Of a stretch of DNA of 64,000 bases, positions 13,711 through 24,790 are shown piece after piece. The DNA lies in NCBI RefSeq assembly GCF_028858725.1, contig NC_084760.1, positions 58,925,367 through 58,989,366 of the forward strand. Reading direction: 5' to 3'. This DNA is from Colius striatus (lineage: Eukaryota; Chordata; Aves; Coliiformes; Coliidae). The position numbers and the translations under genes were made by a program. Under the pieces are notes generated by a model that saw only the letters and a program-made list of their open reading frames with translations, ran no database searches and was not told the origin of the DNA. The first letter of the stretch is position 1. Every line of letters starts with the position of its first letter.

Positions 13711-14849
13711 CTTTCACATCAAAGAAGAAAAAGTACCACAGTGTAAATATCCTTCTCTGAAAGCTGAAGGCAGGCAGAATTTGGGTCAGTGGACAGATGC
13801 TTGGACATTATACTTAGTACATAATATGTTCAATGACTTGTATTTGTATAATTTAATGTCAGTTTCTTTTACCATCAAAACAGAAAATACTACTGCAATG
13901 AACAGTTCGGTTGTGTTTCCTAAGAAATTATATGATCTATTCTAATTATACCTCTCATTCCTGATAGTGTTTTGATATACTACCTTAGGCACTATGAAAC
14001 CAAACCTAGCTCTCTGGTGCAAAGTTCACTGCAAAGAAAGGTGTGTTTAAACAAGGCATAAATAAAGCAAGCTTTCAAGAGCTTATCAATTGACAACCAA
14101 CTACAATTTATAAACTGCATTTTAATTTATCACATTGCAGTGTGTGGGAATCCAAGCTGGGCTTTTGTTTCTTTTGGAGAGGCAGCCTGCACAATACCAC
14201 ATGCAGACAAGGGGAAGGCAGGTTATCCTCAACTCCATAACAGCAGTGCAGGTCTTCTCTGCTGTGCAATGCACCTGGGATCCCAAGGATCTCTTCTGAC
14301 AATGCAGTCTGCCTTTTGCAGGTAGAGGACATGCACACGACTGAATCACCCAACAGTGTGAGTCAGGACGAAATGAGCCAGAGATGAAGCTTACCCTAGC
14401 TTTAGAGCGGCTGCTGAAGGACAAGCTGTACCTTGAACTGACTAAAAACCTGTCAGTACAAAGTTAAGCCATCAATTATCTTTTTAACAAACCTGAACCA
14501 ATGGAGTTAAAATTATATCAGAGGAGCCTCTCATAAGAAGTGACCATAGCCACATAGTACTAGGACTCTTTTTTTCAAGTTATCTTTGTCAAATTGCATC
14601 TCAAATAATGGTCACATTAAGCCAGTACAGATGAGGGCCAGAAGGTTCTGTCAAATGCCCCTTTCCTATCAGTTTCCATCACTTCCCTTGTGCCAGCACT
14701 GTCACTGGTGCAATCATTTGCCAAGTTAGGTTAAGAAACCAATTTTTCTGAAAATAACACTTGAAAAAAAAATACTGCTTCCAGTTGGACTTTTTGTTTT
14801 CCCCAACTCAGCTTACTTCCGTCAGCTCAGAAATGCCAAAGCCAGGGCA

Positions 14850-14878
14850 TTCCCCTACACTAGAAAGGTGTAGGGGAA
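14850..14878. repeat. Perfect 11-bp inverted repeat (hairpin)
   Basis: TTCCCCTACAC at 14850-14860 is the exact reverse complement of GTGTAGGGGAA at 14868-14878, with a 7-base loop (TAGAAAG). Pairing stops at the flanking A/A. It is too short for a microRNA precursor and has no other context, so a role is unknown. Confidence 0.85.
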
Positions 14879-17800
14879 AGCTGCAAGGAAACTCCAGTTT
14901 CAGTGATGTCCCCACCCTTTTCAGCCTCATAAATATGGCCATGACCTGCACCCACTGTGACTGCACATCAAAACTTCTGCTGGTTCAGGACAAGCCTTAG
15001 GAGGCATTGAAACAAAAAGACAGTTTCAGGAAATAGCACGGCATCTCTCACCTGAGATAATACTTTCAACAGAACAAGAAGGCGTTCCTCAAGTCCACCT
15101 GAAATACAGGCTTCTCAGGAGAAGATGACACAGCCAAGCCATCAGAACAAGATTAGTAGGACACAAAAGTCCACACTCTAAACAGGTTGTACTGATGGGG
15201 ATTATTGTTCCCACAGTGGCAACACCTTTAAGAGTGTTCCATTATCTGTCTGTGGCAAAAACAATCATGAGGCTCCAGAAGCTACTCTATGGAGCCGTTA
15301 GATCTGTCATAGTCTGAGGGACTGACAAGAGCCAAAGTATATTCCACTGGCTGGTGGTAACTGTAGCTCTGGTCTCCCACTGTGACTGGCCAGTGAATCA
15401 CAGCTCTGTGCATTAACATGACTTACCAGGGCTTCCTTGCCATTTGGTAGCTGAGGCTTCTGGTTATTGCTCCAAGCCTCTTGCTTTGTATCTCAGATCA
15501 CAGACTCATAACCACAGCTATAACCACAATTACTATATGGTTCCTTGGGCCATTATGAGCCTACAAGAACTTTCTGCTTTATTTGTACAGTTAAAAATCT
15601 AACCTTGCAGTCTCTTAAACCAGACACAAAGCACTCTGGATACAGTATAATCCTGGACCTGGCTGTTTAATTTTATTAAAGACTGAGAATTTCTGATAGA
15701 GATGATATTTAATCAGTGGCCTTGAGTCCTGCCAACTATTGTTCTGCCAGTTACTCAGAAATCAGCTAAAAATACCCAATCAACTGATTGAAAATAATAA
15801 AAATGAAACAATGTTCTTTACTAAGCACATTATCACTAAACATCCAATAAAAAATTCTCACACATCCTCTTAAGTATTTTACTGGTTTTCCTCTCCTAGG
15901 AAAGAAGGATGTTAGAAAGAGATGGCAGTTAAAATACTTGAAAATCTCATGGAAGCATTTCAAGGCTAACAGGAGTGGGATACGGTAGCAGGAAAAGCAC
16001 TCACAGAAGAAGCAGGAATACTGAGCAGTTTACCTTCAAAGAAAGGCATGACCAGGTAAGTAACAGTGCCTGTGAATGCTTTTATTCTGCTGTAATTCAA
16101 GGGAGTTGGCACAAAACAATGACAAAAAAAACAAGTTTATAGCTTCAACTTTTTCGGGAGCACAGAGGAGTAAATTGCTTAGGTGTTCATCCCATATGCT
16201 GCTCAGGGTATCACCAAAAATAGACCTCAGAAAATGATGGCTAAAACTATATTTATGGAATAAATTAAGTCTTTATTTTTTACACATACAAAAAACAAAA
16301 AACCAAAATCCCTGCTTTTCTCCCCCTCCCATTTACTTGGCTATAAATATTTAAAAATTCCCTGCCTGAACATCATTATTTTGAGATCAAGACTCTGAGG
16401 TAGAGGCAGGTTTATTGCAAAACCATTAGCCCTCACAAAACAGCCCATTGGCACATTGGAAGTACTCAAAACTTGTGAGTGGGGTATTTTTCTTCCCCTG
16501 GCCAAGCAGATTTACTGAGATGTCCAGAGTGCCAGTCAGTGACCCGTGCATAACAGGCATCTGCAGTGCCACTCACCGTTGAAACCTTGCTGTATGACAT
16601 ACTGCAATTACAGCCTCCATTCAGTCATAGCATTCTGATTCACAGAAGAAAAATTTAAAAGTGTGCACTCAGTGACTCTAGTAAAAAAGCACTAACAATA
16701 CAGAAGGGTGCTGGCATTGGGAATGTTACTGAAACATGTATAAGTAACTTTTTAAAACCTTACAGCTTTCAGCTCCAGTCTCACTAGTAGCAGTTACGAA
16801 ACAAAAGTAAAATATTAGCAATAACAGTAGATTATAATACTTTTTAATCAAATGCCAATATCAGCAGACTAAATATGCTATCAGTCTTATTTGAAACAAG
16901 TTCAACAATTCTGCTCATCAAAGAACAAGAACTTAGAGAAACAGTTCAAAAATATTCACTTCATACCACACTTAGAGCAAATGTTGGGAGTTAGGTTTGC
17001 ATAGCTTCTCTTGCACTTTGCTTATTGGAAGTTGTTAGATTGTAGTTTTGCAAAAAGTCTACAAGCATGTAACAGCACATCTAGTAACACATTGTATAAT
17101 GCTCTGTATCATCTGGATTTGTACACACTCAAGCAAAAAAAAAGGGAAAGCCCATAATTAAAATGTTCAAAAGGCCTTTAAGCTTCACATTCCTTATAGC
17201 TAGACAAGCATGACATCTCATTCTCTGTAAATCATTAAATTAAGAGAAAGCTCACATACAGAGGATCTTGATTTTCCTCTCTTCAGCTATCACTAACTTC
17301 ACCGCTTCAGCACAGTAATTCTCATTTTTTATCTATTTAAGGGCCTGACCCAGAGTAGAATGAAATAAACTGTTTTCACTGATGATGAAGGGCATTAAAT
17401 CAAATCTACATTTATGACATAAAATAATCTAGGTCACCTAGTGAACTGAGCTTGTTGAAATAACATTGTTCTAACATACCAACAGATGTCAGATGGATGT
17501 CTAAGTGCAAACAGTGACTATGTCTACACAATGAAGACTGCACTAGAAAAGAAGAGCTTGAACAGATCTAAGGCTCAGAAAAGTGAGCTCCACTAGGATG
17601 CTTAGAAAATCAATATGTCGTGGCTGTAGTGTACACAATTGGCTGAGGTGATTATTAGCAGCAAGGAAGTGATTTTTACCCGTGTAGGTGACATTCATGA
17701 GAGTGACACTGAAACAGCAGCGTGTAATGTAGGCTGAAGGGGTGAAGGAGAAGCAAAATATCAGAGCAAGTATAAAGAAGAATGCTAGTGTCATAGAAAG

Positions 17801-20026
17801 AATTTTTATACTGAAGAAACAGCGAGACTCAAAGAGAATTATTTGCTCCAAGATAAAATTGAGCAGCAACTTCACAATAGGCAACAGGCATTAGAAGGGC
17901 TTTTTAATCATTTGGAAAGACATAGCAAGAACCAAAGGCAAGAGCAAGACAAATTCAAAGAAGATATAAGGTGCAAATTCTCAGAAGGGGGATCCTTATG
18001 AAGCAGGAATCCAGAATCAAGGAAGCAGGAAATGTTCGGATAAGGTGTTTTACTGTCAGTAGATCAAGTTACAGGGATCAATACACCAGTAACTAAGCAA
18101 CACATTAAGGGTCTGCAGTATACTACATATTTATACATGCATGAAGCACAAAAGACATAAAAGCAATTCTAAATAAAGCAACGATGCATTATTTCCTGTC
18201 AGCTCTATCTGAAGATGGTGGTAGGCATCAGATGACAAACACTGTTCAAATCAGCAGGCAAATCCAAGGCAGGAAAGATTTTTCTAATGTATTTACATAA
18301 AGGTTGTGCTCATGTAGAACCTGTAAACTTAGCAGTTTAAAAGATTGCTATCATTTTTAAAGTTAGCTGCAGCACGATAGGTCTTTGCTTTGCAGAAGTG
18401 AAGGAACACATTAAAGGTACCTGCTGAGCCATCCATACTGGCATGATAAAAGACAGGTTACAGGGGTTAGGAACAACAAATACTGTGATGGTATGGAGAA
18501 CCCAAAAATCTGTGCTGTATTAGCAGACTGCGAATGAAATTGCAAAAGGCTCTGCAAACTTAAATCAGTTGTGAGTAATCAGCTTGTGAGTTTCTTGCTT
18601 GTACATTGAGCACTACATGTATCCCTCACAGTACTTTAGTCCTTTATACCAGATTTCACTGGATTTCAATTCCAAGAGTGAGTCACTAGCAGGAAAAGAA
18701 GGGGAAAGGAAGATTTATCTCTCTGGAAGAATGAAGGTCGAAGATGCCCTTGAAAAAAAGGCATGAATTCATGCTTACTACTAGATTTCTTCTTGGCTTA
18801 AGATGCAAACTATTAAATCTTCAGATTAAACAGAGCAAATACATGAACAATGAATGAGGCAGATTATTCTGGTAAGGAAAGAATAAACTCGTCTTTTATG
18901 TGTGATTTGTAATGTCTATTATGGTCAACATTTGAAAAAAAACATATATTGTGGGCAATTCATATAGCAGAAGTCTGTCACTTTTCCAAGCTCAAAGGAC
19001 ATTTATTATCTGGATTCTTTCTCAGTGAGATCAAACAGTAAGTAAGTGATTTAAACCACAGCTGTCTGTAGAAAACAGCTAAGTATTTTACGCCCCTCAG
19101 TTGTCACCCATCTCCAAAGTGAACATAGATCTATCACTATTAAGCTAGTAAAACATATATACAGACATAAAATTATTTTACTTTATGCAGACTTACACAG
19201 TCACCCACAAAAAAATGACACTTGTCTACAACAAAACCCAACTGAGATCCTCTGGTTTCATTGCCACACAGATCCAAGCTTCCACTGGCATCTCCCAAAG
19301 ACGTGTGGATTCAGTAAGGAAGCAGGATGGAAAACCTCGAGAACTGCAGGCCCTGGCTAGCAGGTGTCACTTAAAAGAGGAGACCTCAAGCAGTGGCAAT
19401 CTTCTCACTTCTAGAAGATGAAGTTGACAGAACTCTTTCCAGAACTACTCTGGGATTTATTTCCATTTCAGGGAAACTCAGCTCATCATTCTCATTTTTC
19501 AAGTGAATATAGGCAAACCAGATGCAAGATTTAAATAGGGCAAATAAGGGAGGATACATATAAAAACATGGCCTCTGAAGAGGAAGAGCCATGTCCTTGG
19601 CTCTGGGAAACATTGAAGAAGTCCTTAACAAGTCATTAACAGAGAGATACACAGGCCCTTCAGGAGCATAGGATGTCAAACAGGCACTGCCTTTAAACAT
19701 CCAAAGCTTCAAAACTCAAACTGGTATTCCAATGTAAACTGAAGAAGTGCACACGAAGTGGCAGCAAAAGTGCATTTGCTGGCTGCTGTTGAGCAAGCAC
19801 AGCAATTCACTGCAAACAGATACTGGGTGGCTGTGACTTGGACAACAATCTGGTGCAGCAATACAGAATGGCACCCTCTCAGATAGGAGAAAGGTATGGA
19901 GAGAAAAGCAAAGTCAACTTCCAGTGGCCATTGAATTTAAAATCACTTTATCTATTACTCAGTTTACATTTTGGGCTTGGCTCTTGACAATGCTCTGTAG
20001 CATGAAGTTTATTTACCTCAGGCACT

Positions 20027-20068
20027 GGTATGCATGCAGTTAGTTCTGCATGCACTATGCATGCATTT
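20027..20068. repeat. Cluster of TGCATGCA palindromes
   Basis: Three overlapping copies of the self-complementary word ATGCATGCA or TGCATGCA occur within about 42 bases, separated by short spacers. The alternating purine-pyrimidine pattern could favour local Z-DNA or cruciform structure. It is probably a decayed simple repeat. Confidence 0.55.
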
Positions 20069-20165
20069 GCCTGTCATTTTCCTATATCTCATTTCCCATC
20101 CAGTGAATACTCCTGACTTGGTCTTAGCCTTTACATTTAAAAAATATTTTTATACACGCATAGAT

Positions 20166-20200
20166 ATACATACGTATATATATATATATATATGCATATA
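20166..20200. repeat. (TA)n microsatellite abutting a CR1 insertion
   Basis: A run of alternating TA, with minor interruptions (ACGTATATATATAT), ends directly at the 5' boundary of the CR1 copy that starts near 20200. The CR1 appears to have landed in, or next to, the simple repeat. Confidence 0.8.
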
Positions 20201-20549
20201 ATATCTAAGTGGTGGATGTTCAGGAGGTTGGGGCATCACCTTTTTCTATTGGATCTAGTGACAGGACAAGGAGCAATGGGAAAAAGATGGAACACAAAAT
20301 GTTCCATTTGAACATAAGGAAAAAAAATGTAAAAAAAACCAGTAAAAAACAGTTTACTGTGAAGGTAAAGGAGCCCTGGCACATGCTGCCCAGGGCATGT
20401 GTGGAGTCTCCTTCTCTGGAGGTCTTCAAAACCCACCTGGATGCATTCCTGTGTGACCTGATACAGGTGGACCAGCTTGAGCAGAGCAGTTGGACTAGAT
20501 GATCTCTAAAGGTCCCTTCCAACCCCCACCATTCTGTGATTCTATGATT
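20200..20549 (+). mobile_element. CR1 LINE, 5'-truncated 3' end
   Basis: This is the C-terminal end of the CR1 ORF2 frame plus the 3' terminus. Recognisable stretches are a SSDRTRSNGKKMEHKMFHLN-like segment, VESPSLEVFKTHLDAFLCDL, and the nucleotide tail ATCTCTAAAGGTCCCTTCCA followed by ATTCTGTGATTCTATGATTG, the 8-bp repeat that ends CR1 elements. Compared with the copy at 33.9 kb it carries an A-rich insertion of about 26 bases near 20318-20350, which keeps the frame open for a stretch but is certainly non-functional. The element is severely 5'-truncated, as is usual for avian CR1. Confidence 0.93.
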
Positions 20550-21236
20550 GCCTGAGGGTAAGCTCATGCAGCCATATGAGAACACTGTTATCTGAAATGC
20601 CTAAATGTGTTTAGCAAATATGACACAGGACCTGCAGTCATTTCTGCCACATTAGATGGAGTAAAATTCTCCAGCAAAGAACATAAATGGCACTGGAAGT
20701 GTATGCTTAAAGGTGTGGACTTAAGGTGAATGAGGGTGACAGGCCTACAAGCAGCCACTGAAACATATCCTATGCACTCTTATTTTCCCCAGCCCCTATA
20801 ACCACAAACGTTTCACAGGAAAAACAAGAAATTATTTAACAGCTCCTGCATGGACATCATAAAGAAAAGGACATGACACTAAAATGCAAGTAGCATGACA
20901 GCCAATAAAGTATTAGTGGATCTAATGGGTTAAAACTAGGCAGTGAGAAAACTAAAGCAATATGGAAAAGAGAGCTATTAAAATTGAATTTGATACTGAG
21001 CAATCTGCTTTTGTGATATCCTTAGGGAAATTCTTAGATAAATACTTAGGTATACCACAGAAGTCACCCACAATCAGTATCTACACTATACAAAGCTATT
21101 CCTCCATGCATTACTTTAAAGTAAAATGTAAAATAAACTTCATTATGGGAAAGATAACAGCTACAATGCTATTTTGTGCATCACCACTGTCAAGGCAATA
21201 TTCCTAAATTGTCAAATTTGGAAGCAATCACACAGA

Positions 21237-21312
21237 GACTTTAGACTAGTGAATCAATGGTAATCTTTCCTAAAGGAAAGATCTCATGGATTCATTGTGC
21301 CTCTAAAGAGTC
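21237..21312. repeat. 76-nt imperfect fold-back sequence
   Basis: The two halves are reverse complements with a few gaps. The core ATCTTTCC / GGAAAGAT closes on a four-base loop (TAAA). Outward, TGAATC plus ATG pairs with CAT plus GATTCA, then TTAGA pairs with TCTAA, and the outermost GACT pairs with AGTC. About 27 of 38 positions pair. Possible explanations are a very short fold-back transposon remnant, a small-RNA hairpin or chance. The tiny loop is unlike a typical microRNA precursor. Confidence 0.6.
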
Positions 21313-23572
21313 GAAAAAGAATAGGAAAGTAGCTCCACAATCTATTAGATCAATAAAATTCTCAAGCCTTATGAAGCAAGACTTCTTATATGTCTGAAGG
21401 TAAAAAAATGGTTGGGAAGTATAATCCTTTCTTAGGTTGCTCCTTTGTTTGGAGCATGGTCAATGTATCAGGTTTTTTTCCAGGATGTACCAGTGTCTCG
21501 CTCCCCCATCCCTCCAAAGACATAGCAGTCTCTAACATGCAGTGCACTGAATGTCTAAGAAAAAAATAATTCAACACAGTTCCTCTTATCTTTCCAAAGG
21601 GGCTGATTACAGCTGGCACTGTGTTACACTGGCTTCCTAATATTCTGACCCTTGTTAAAAAAGTTAGAGAGTTTCCAAAGTAGCAGAGATGCTAACCTAG
21701 ATACTGAAAGTTCCAATTTCACTGGAGTGAATCCAGACAGAACTGGTATACTTATACACTGTGCAAAACATAATGAAAAAACTTATTTCCAGAAAATATT
21801 TCAGAAATGTACAGGTTTAGGTGTTTGCTCTACTATTATCACACAGCTCTGAACATCTTGAGAAAGTTGAAGATGGAAAGTAGTTAGAAAAAATGAAAAA
21901 AAAAACCAACCCACAGTAAGGTTACAATGTGTCAGAACAGGTTGGTTGGTTTGTTTGTTAAAAAGACAAAGAAAAAACCCAAACAAATGGTCACTCCCCT
22001 CCTTCCCTGTCCCCATGTAAATAATATTCCCAACCTCTCTCACTTCTGAAGTGGAAAGACATTGGGGATGCAGGGCAGGAGGGAGCAGATGAATCAGGAA
22101 CATGGAGTTCAGACCCTGGTTAATGAAAACCAAAACGACTGGACTGAGGTTTTTTAGGATCGTAGTTTAATGAGCTAAATGGCAAACGTGAGTGGCCTGG
22201 AAAGCCATTAATACTCACAGCAATGGAACTCGGACAAACTAACTGTGGGAATCTCCTATTCTCCACAGTTTTAACATAAGAATTTATACACAAGTAAGGA
22301 AATGAGACTGATTTTCACTTTTATTTTCCCCTGCCCTGCACTCCCTTAATCTGGACAATTTGTGAAGGATCACCATTACTTCCATGGCAATGTGTCGGTT
22401 TACCCAGAAGCAGCTGCAGAGGAGGGGGAACCTGATGAGGTCACTGCTCCTAACAGTGCAGCGTTAGCATGGGAAAAGTTTCTAATAATACAGAGGGGCC
22501 TCCAGGACTGTGCTCATGTATCTGGGGCCTTTGAGGCCTAAGGGTAACTGCAGCTTAGAGCTATGTATTCAGGCAGTCTCACATTAAAAAGTGGGAACTC
22601 AGATACGCAGATCCTTATTTAGAGTTACCTCAAAGAGCAGAGAAAGTGGTTTTTATCTTGTACCTCTCCTATGGGAAATTTTGAGGAGAGGTATGAGAGG
22701 TTAAAACACCACAAACAATAATAAAGAAGGTGACAGACTCTGTGATTTCTTGCAAAAATACACATATTTTGCATTCAGTAGTAAGCAACTAGGTCCACAG
22801 TGCCCTTACATATGTAGCTAAAATAATGTCATGACTTAATGCATGGTTGATAACTAACATTAGTTATGGAGAAGGAAGTACCTCAATTAAAGGAGAAGTA
22901 TGGCTTTGTCATTCAAACATGGGTTAGTCTATATTTAGCACTTCCGTTATGCCTTGCCGTGGACTCTTGGTGTGACATCATGGTGCATCAGTTATCTTTT
23001 GTCCAGTGTGACACACTGTACTTCCTTTTATCTTCTTGTAATCAGACTATAATTGCTTTGGTCAGACACGCTCTTCCTTTGGACGCGTGGAAACTGTGTG
23101 CCAGTTTCAATACCTTCCCAGTTTCAGCTGGCTTCTCAGCATTAATAAAAGTCCCATCTTTATCAATGGGACCATTGTTGACAGTTTCAGCAAGGAGGAG
23201 GCAAGACTGAATGGGCCATAAACTAAACTCTCCATTCCATACAGCAATCTCTCTCTGGTCATTGCTATGGAAAAACCAGCAGTGCTCCTGCCTGTATTAA
23301 ACATGCACTTGGAGGGCCTCAGCCTTCCTGTAAGCTGGAGACGACTTCTTTGCCTTTTATCAGTTTCACCTTTTAAGCAAAATGACAAGTGCTTTAATAA
23401 GTTTATCTTGTCTTTACCTGCAATTCCCTTCTGTTTATCTTATTTTTTAAAATACTAACAATAATGCAAAGTACAAAGCAGTAAAGCACAAAGGGGTTAT
23501 GTGAAAATCTATGCACTGCCTCCTACAAACAGCCTGATCCCAAACGTTCTGGGGTCCAGCTCCTCCTAAAGC

Positions 23573-23691
23573 CACGGGGCAGCATCCACCACGGGGCAGC
23601 ATCCACCACGGGGCAGCATCCACCACGGGGCAGCATCCACCACGGGGCAGCATCCACCACGGGGCAGCATCCACCACGGGGCAGCATCCAC
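23573..23691. repeat. Perfect minisatellite, 17 bp x 7
   Basis: Seven identical head-to-tail copies of CACGGGGCAGCATCCAC start at 23573, 23590, 23607, 23624, 23641, 23658 and 23675. The absence of mismatches between copies suggests a young or actively homogenised array that probably varies in copy number. It lies about 500 bp inside the proposed first intron of the minus-strand gene starting in the CpG island at 24.2 kb. The repeating minus-strand protein frame through it (51-nt period) is a by-product of the array and not a gene. Confidence 0.95.
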
Positions 23692-23865
23692 ACCTCAAAG
23701 CCAAAAACGAACCGACCAGCAGCAGTTTGATTTTAACACCAACAACGCACTCGGGCGGCCACGGGACTGTTTCCAGCTACAAACGCCTTGACAACAGCCA
23801 GCGCATAGTCTGCTCTGTGAGTTCTCCAACGACGGTTGTTGGAGAAAGGAGTGTGTGGGGGGGGA

Positions 23866-23962
23866 ACACGGCAAAAACAAAAGAAACCAAACAAACAAAA
23901 AAATTCCAAAGCAAACAAAAAAAACCCACACAAACCAACCAAAGAAAAAATTAAAAAATCGT
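23866..23962 (+). repeat. A-rich (CAAA)n-like low-complexity tract
   Basis: About 95 bases consist almost entirely of A and C in words such as ACAAACAAAAAAA and ACCAACCAAAGAAAAAA. It lies between the minisatellite and the CpG island. Long overlapping open frames on both strands here are low-complexity artefacts. Confidence 0.8.
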
Positions 23963-24059
23963 TTAGGAGGATGCGGGACAAAATGCAGACACGGGGCAAC
24001 CTCACCAGCCCCCACGAGCCGGAGAAAACACCTTCTCCCTGTGCAACAGCTTTCTGCTG

Positions 24060-24790
24060 AACCAGCTCCGCTCCTCCTCCTCCGCAGCGCAGCCCGGCCC
24101 GGCCCGGCGCGCAGCCCCGCGGGCGCAGCCGCCGCCACCCCCGCCTGAGCGCACCTGCCGCCCGCGCCACCGGGCCGGGCCGGACCGAGCTCCACATGCT
24201 GCCACTCACCCGCCGGGGCCATCGCCGCTGCCGCTGGGGTGGTAGGCGGTGAGGACCACGCCGCGGGAGCCGGAGCGCCAGTTCATGGCGTGTGCCGCTG
24301 CATCCCTTCTGGGGACGCCGAGGCGGAGCGGAGCGGCCCGACCTCGGCCCGCTGCGGCCCAGCCTCCCGCCGGCCGCGCAGCGGGGCAGGGCCGGGTGAC
24401 GGCAGCGTTTCCTCCGCCGCGTCGGGCCCCTCCTCCCAGCTCGGGCGCCCCGCGGGCAAGAGCAGGGAGAGCCGGCGGCAGTGGGCGCTGACCGGCCCGG
24501 CGGGACCGAGCAACTTTCAGGCGCGGATGTCGGCGGCTCGGCCCGGGACGCGCGGCCGGCACCGGCGGCCGCCCCGCCCGCCGTACCGTTCTCTCTCCTT
24601 CCGTGCACCACGCAACGTTAGGAAACAGCGTTCTTCGTTGCAGTTTGCTTTAGGGAATTTCAAAGCAACCTGTCAAGGAAAAGTTGCTGTAGTCTCAAAC
24701 CTGCGTCAGTCGGCGGGACGGTAGGCGCTGCTCCCTTGGAGGTGCTGCCTTCCGAGCGGCTGCTCCCTTCGAGGCGGCTGGCGAGACTGT
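24060..24790. promoter_or_regulatory. CpG island promoter 1
   Basis: G+C rises sharply against the AT-rich surroundings and CpG is frequent and undepleted, for example CCCGGCCCGGCCCGGCGCGC. There is no TATA box at a sensible place, as is typical of broadly expressed vertebrate genes. The minus strand holds a plausible start codon and first-exon donor at 24210-24286. The right part of the island contains donor-like sites on the plus strand (for example CTGTG|GTGAGG near 24792), so divergent transcription is possible but not shown. The many long open frames on both strands reflect the scarcity of stop codons in GC-rich DNA. Confidence 0.9.
24210..24286 (-). CDS. Candidate first coding exon in CpG island 1, unidentified
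   Basis: On the minus strand an ATG at 24286-24284 with G at -3 opens a 77-nt segment of 25 codons plus two bases, ending at a consensus donor (GGCGG|GTGAGT). The peptide begins MNWRSGSRGV, continues VLTAYHPSGSGDGPG and is closed by a Gly codon split across the intron. The same frame stays open upstream to an ATG at about 24562, but that extension is the Arg/Ala/Gly/Pro-rich type expected of GC-rich 5' UTR. The ATG at 24286 is therefore my preferred start, not a proven one. The stop codon directly after the donor (read through into the intron) shows that splicing is required. I do not recognise the protein. It may be the first exon of the unit whose last exon is proposed at 7.4-7.6 kb. Confidence 0.45.

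Larger units (their letters stand above)
13711..23572. other. Putative intron sequence with scattered repeats
   Basis: AT-rich DNA containing a CR1 3' end at 20.2 kb, an 11-bp perfect hairpin at 14.85 kb, a 76-nt fold-back at 21.24 kb and a cluster of TGCATGCA palindromes at 20.03 kb. A segment at about 22.94-23.40 kb is richer in G+C and might be an old repeat that I cannot name. No convincing exon was found. Confidence 0.5.

Noticed and set aside
17543..17884. 113-codon minus-strand hydrophobic frame
   Set aside because: The Phe/Leu/Ile-rich composition is that of translated AT-rich DNA. A tiny 28-nt exon-like piece within it was too short to support.
23695..24724. Many long open frames on both strands in CpG island 1, up to 292 codons
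   Set aside because: They overlap in several frames, are Arg/Ala/Gly/Pro-rich, run through the donor site and A-rich tract, and reflect scarcity of stops in GC-rich DNA.
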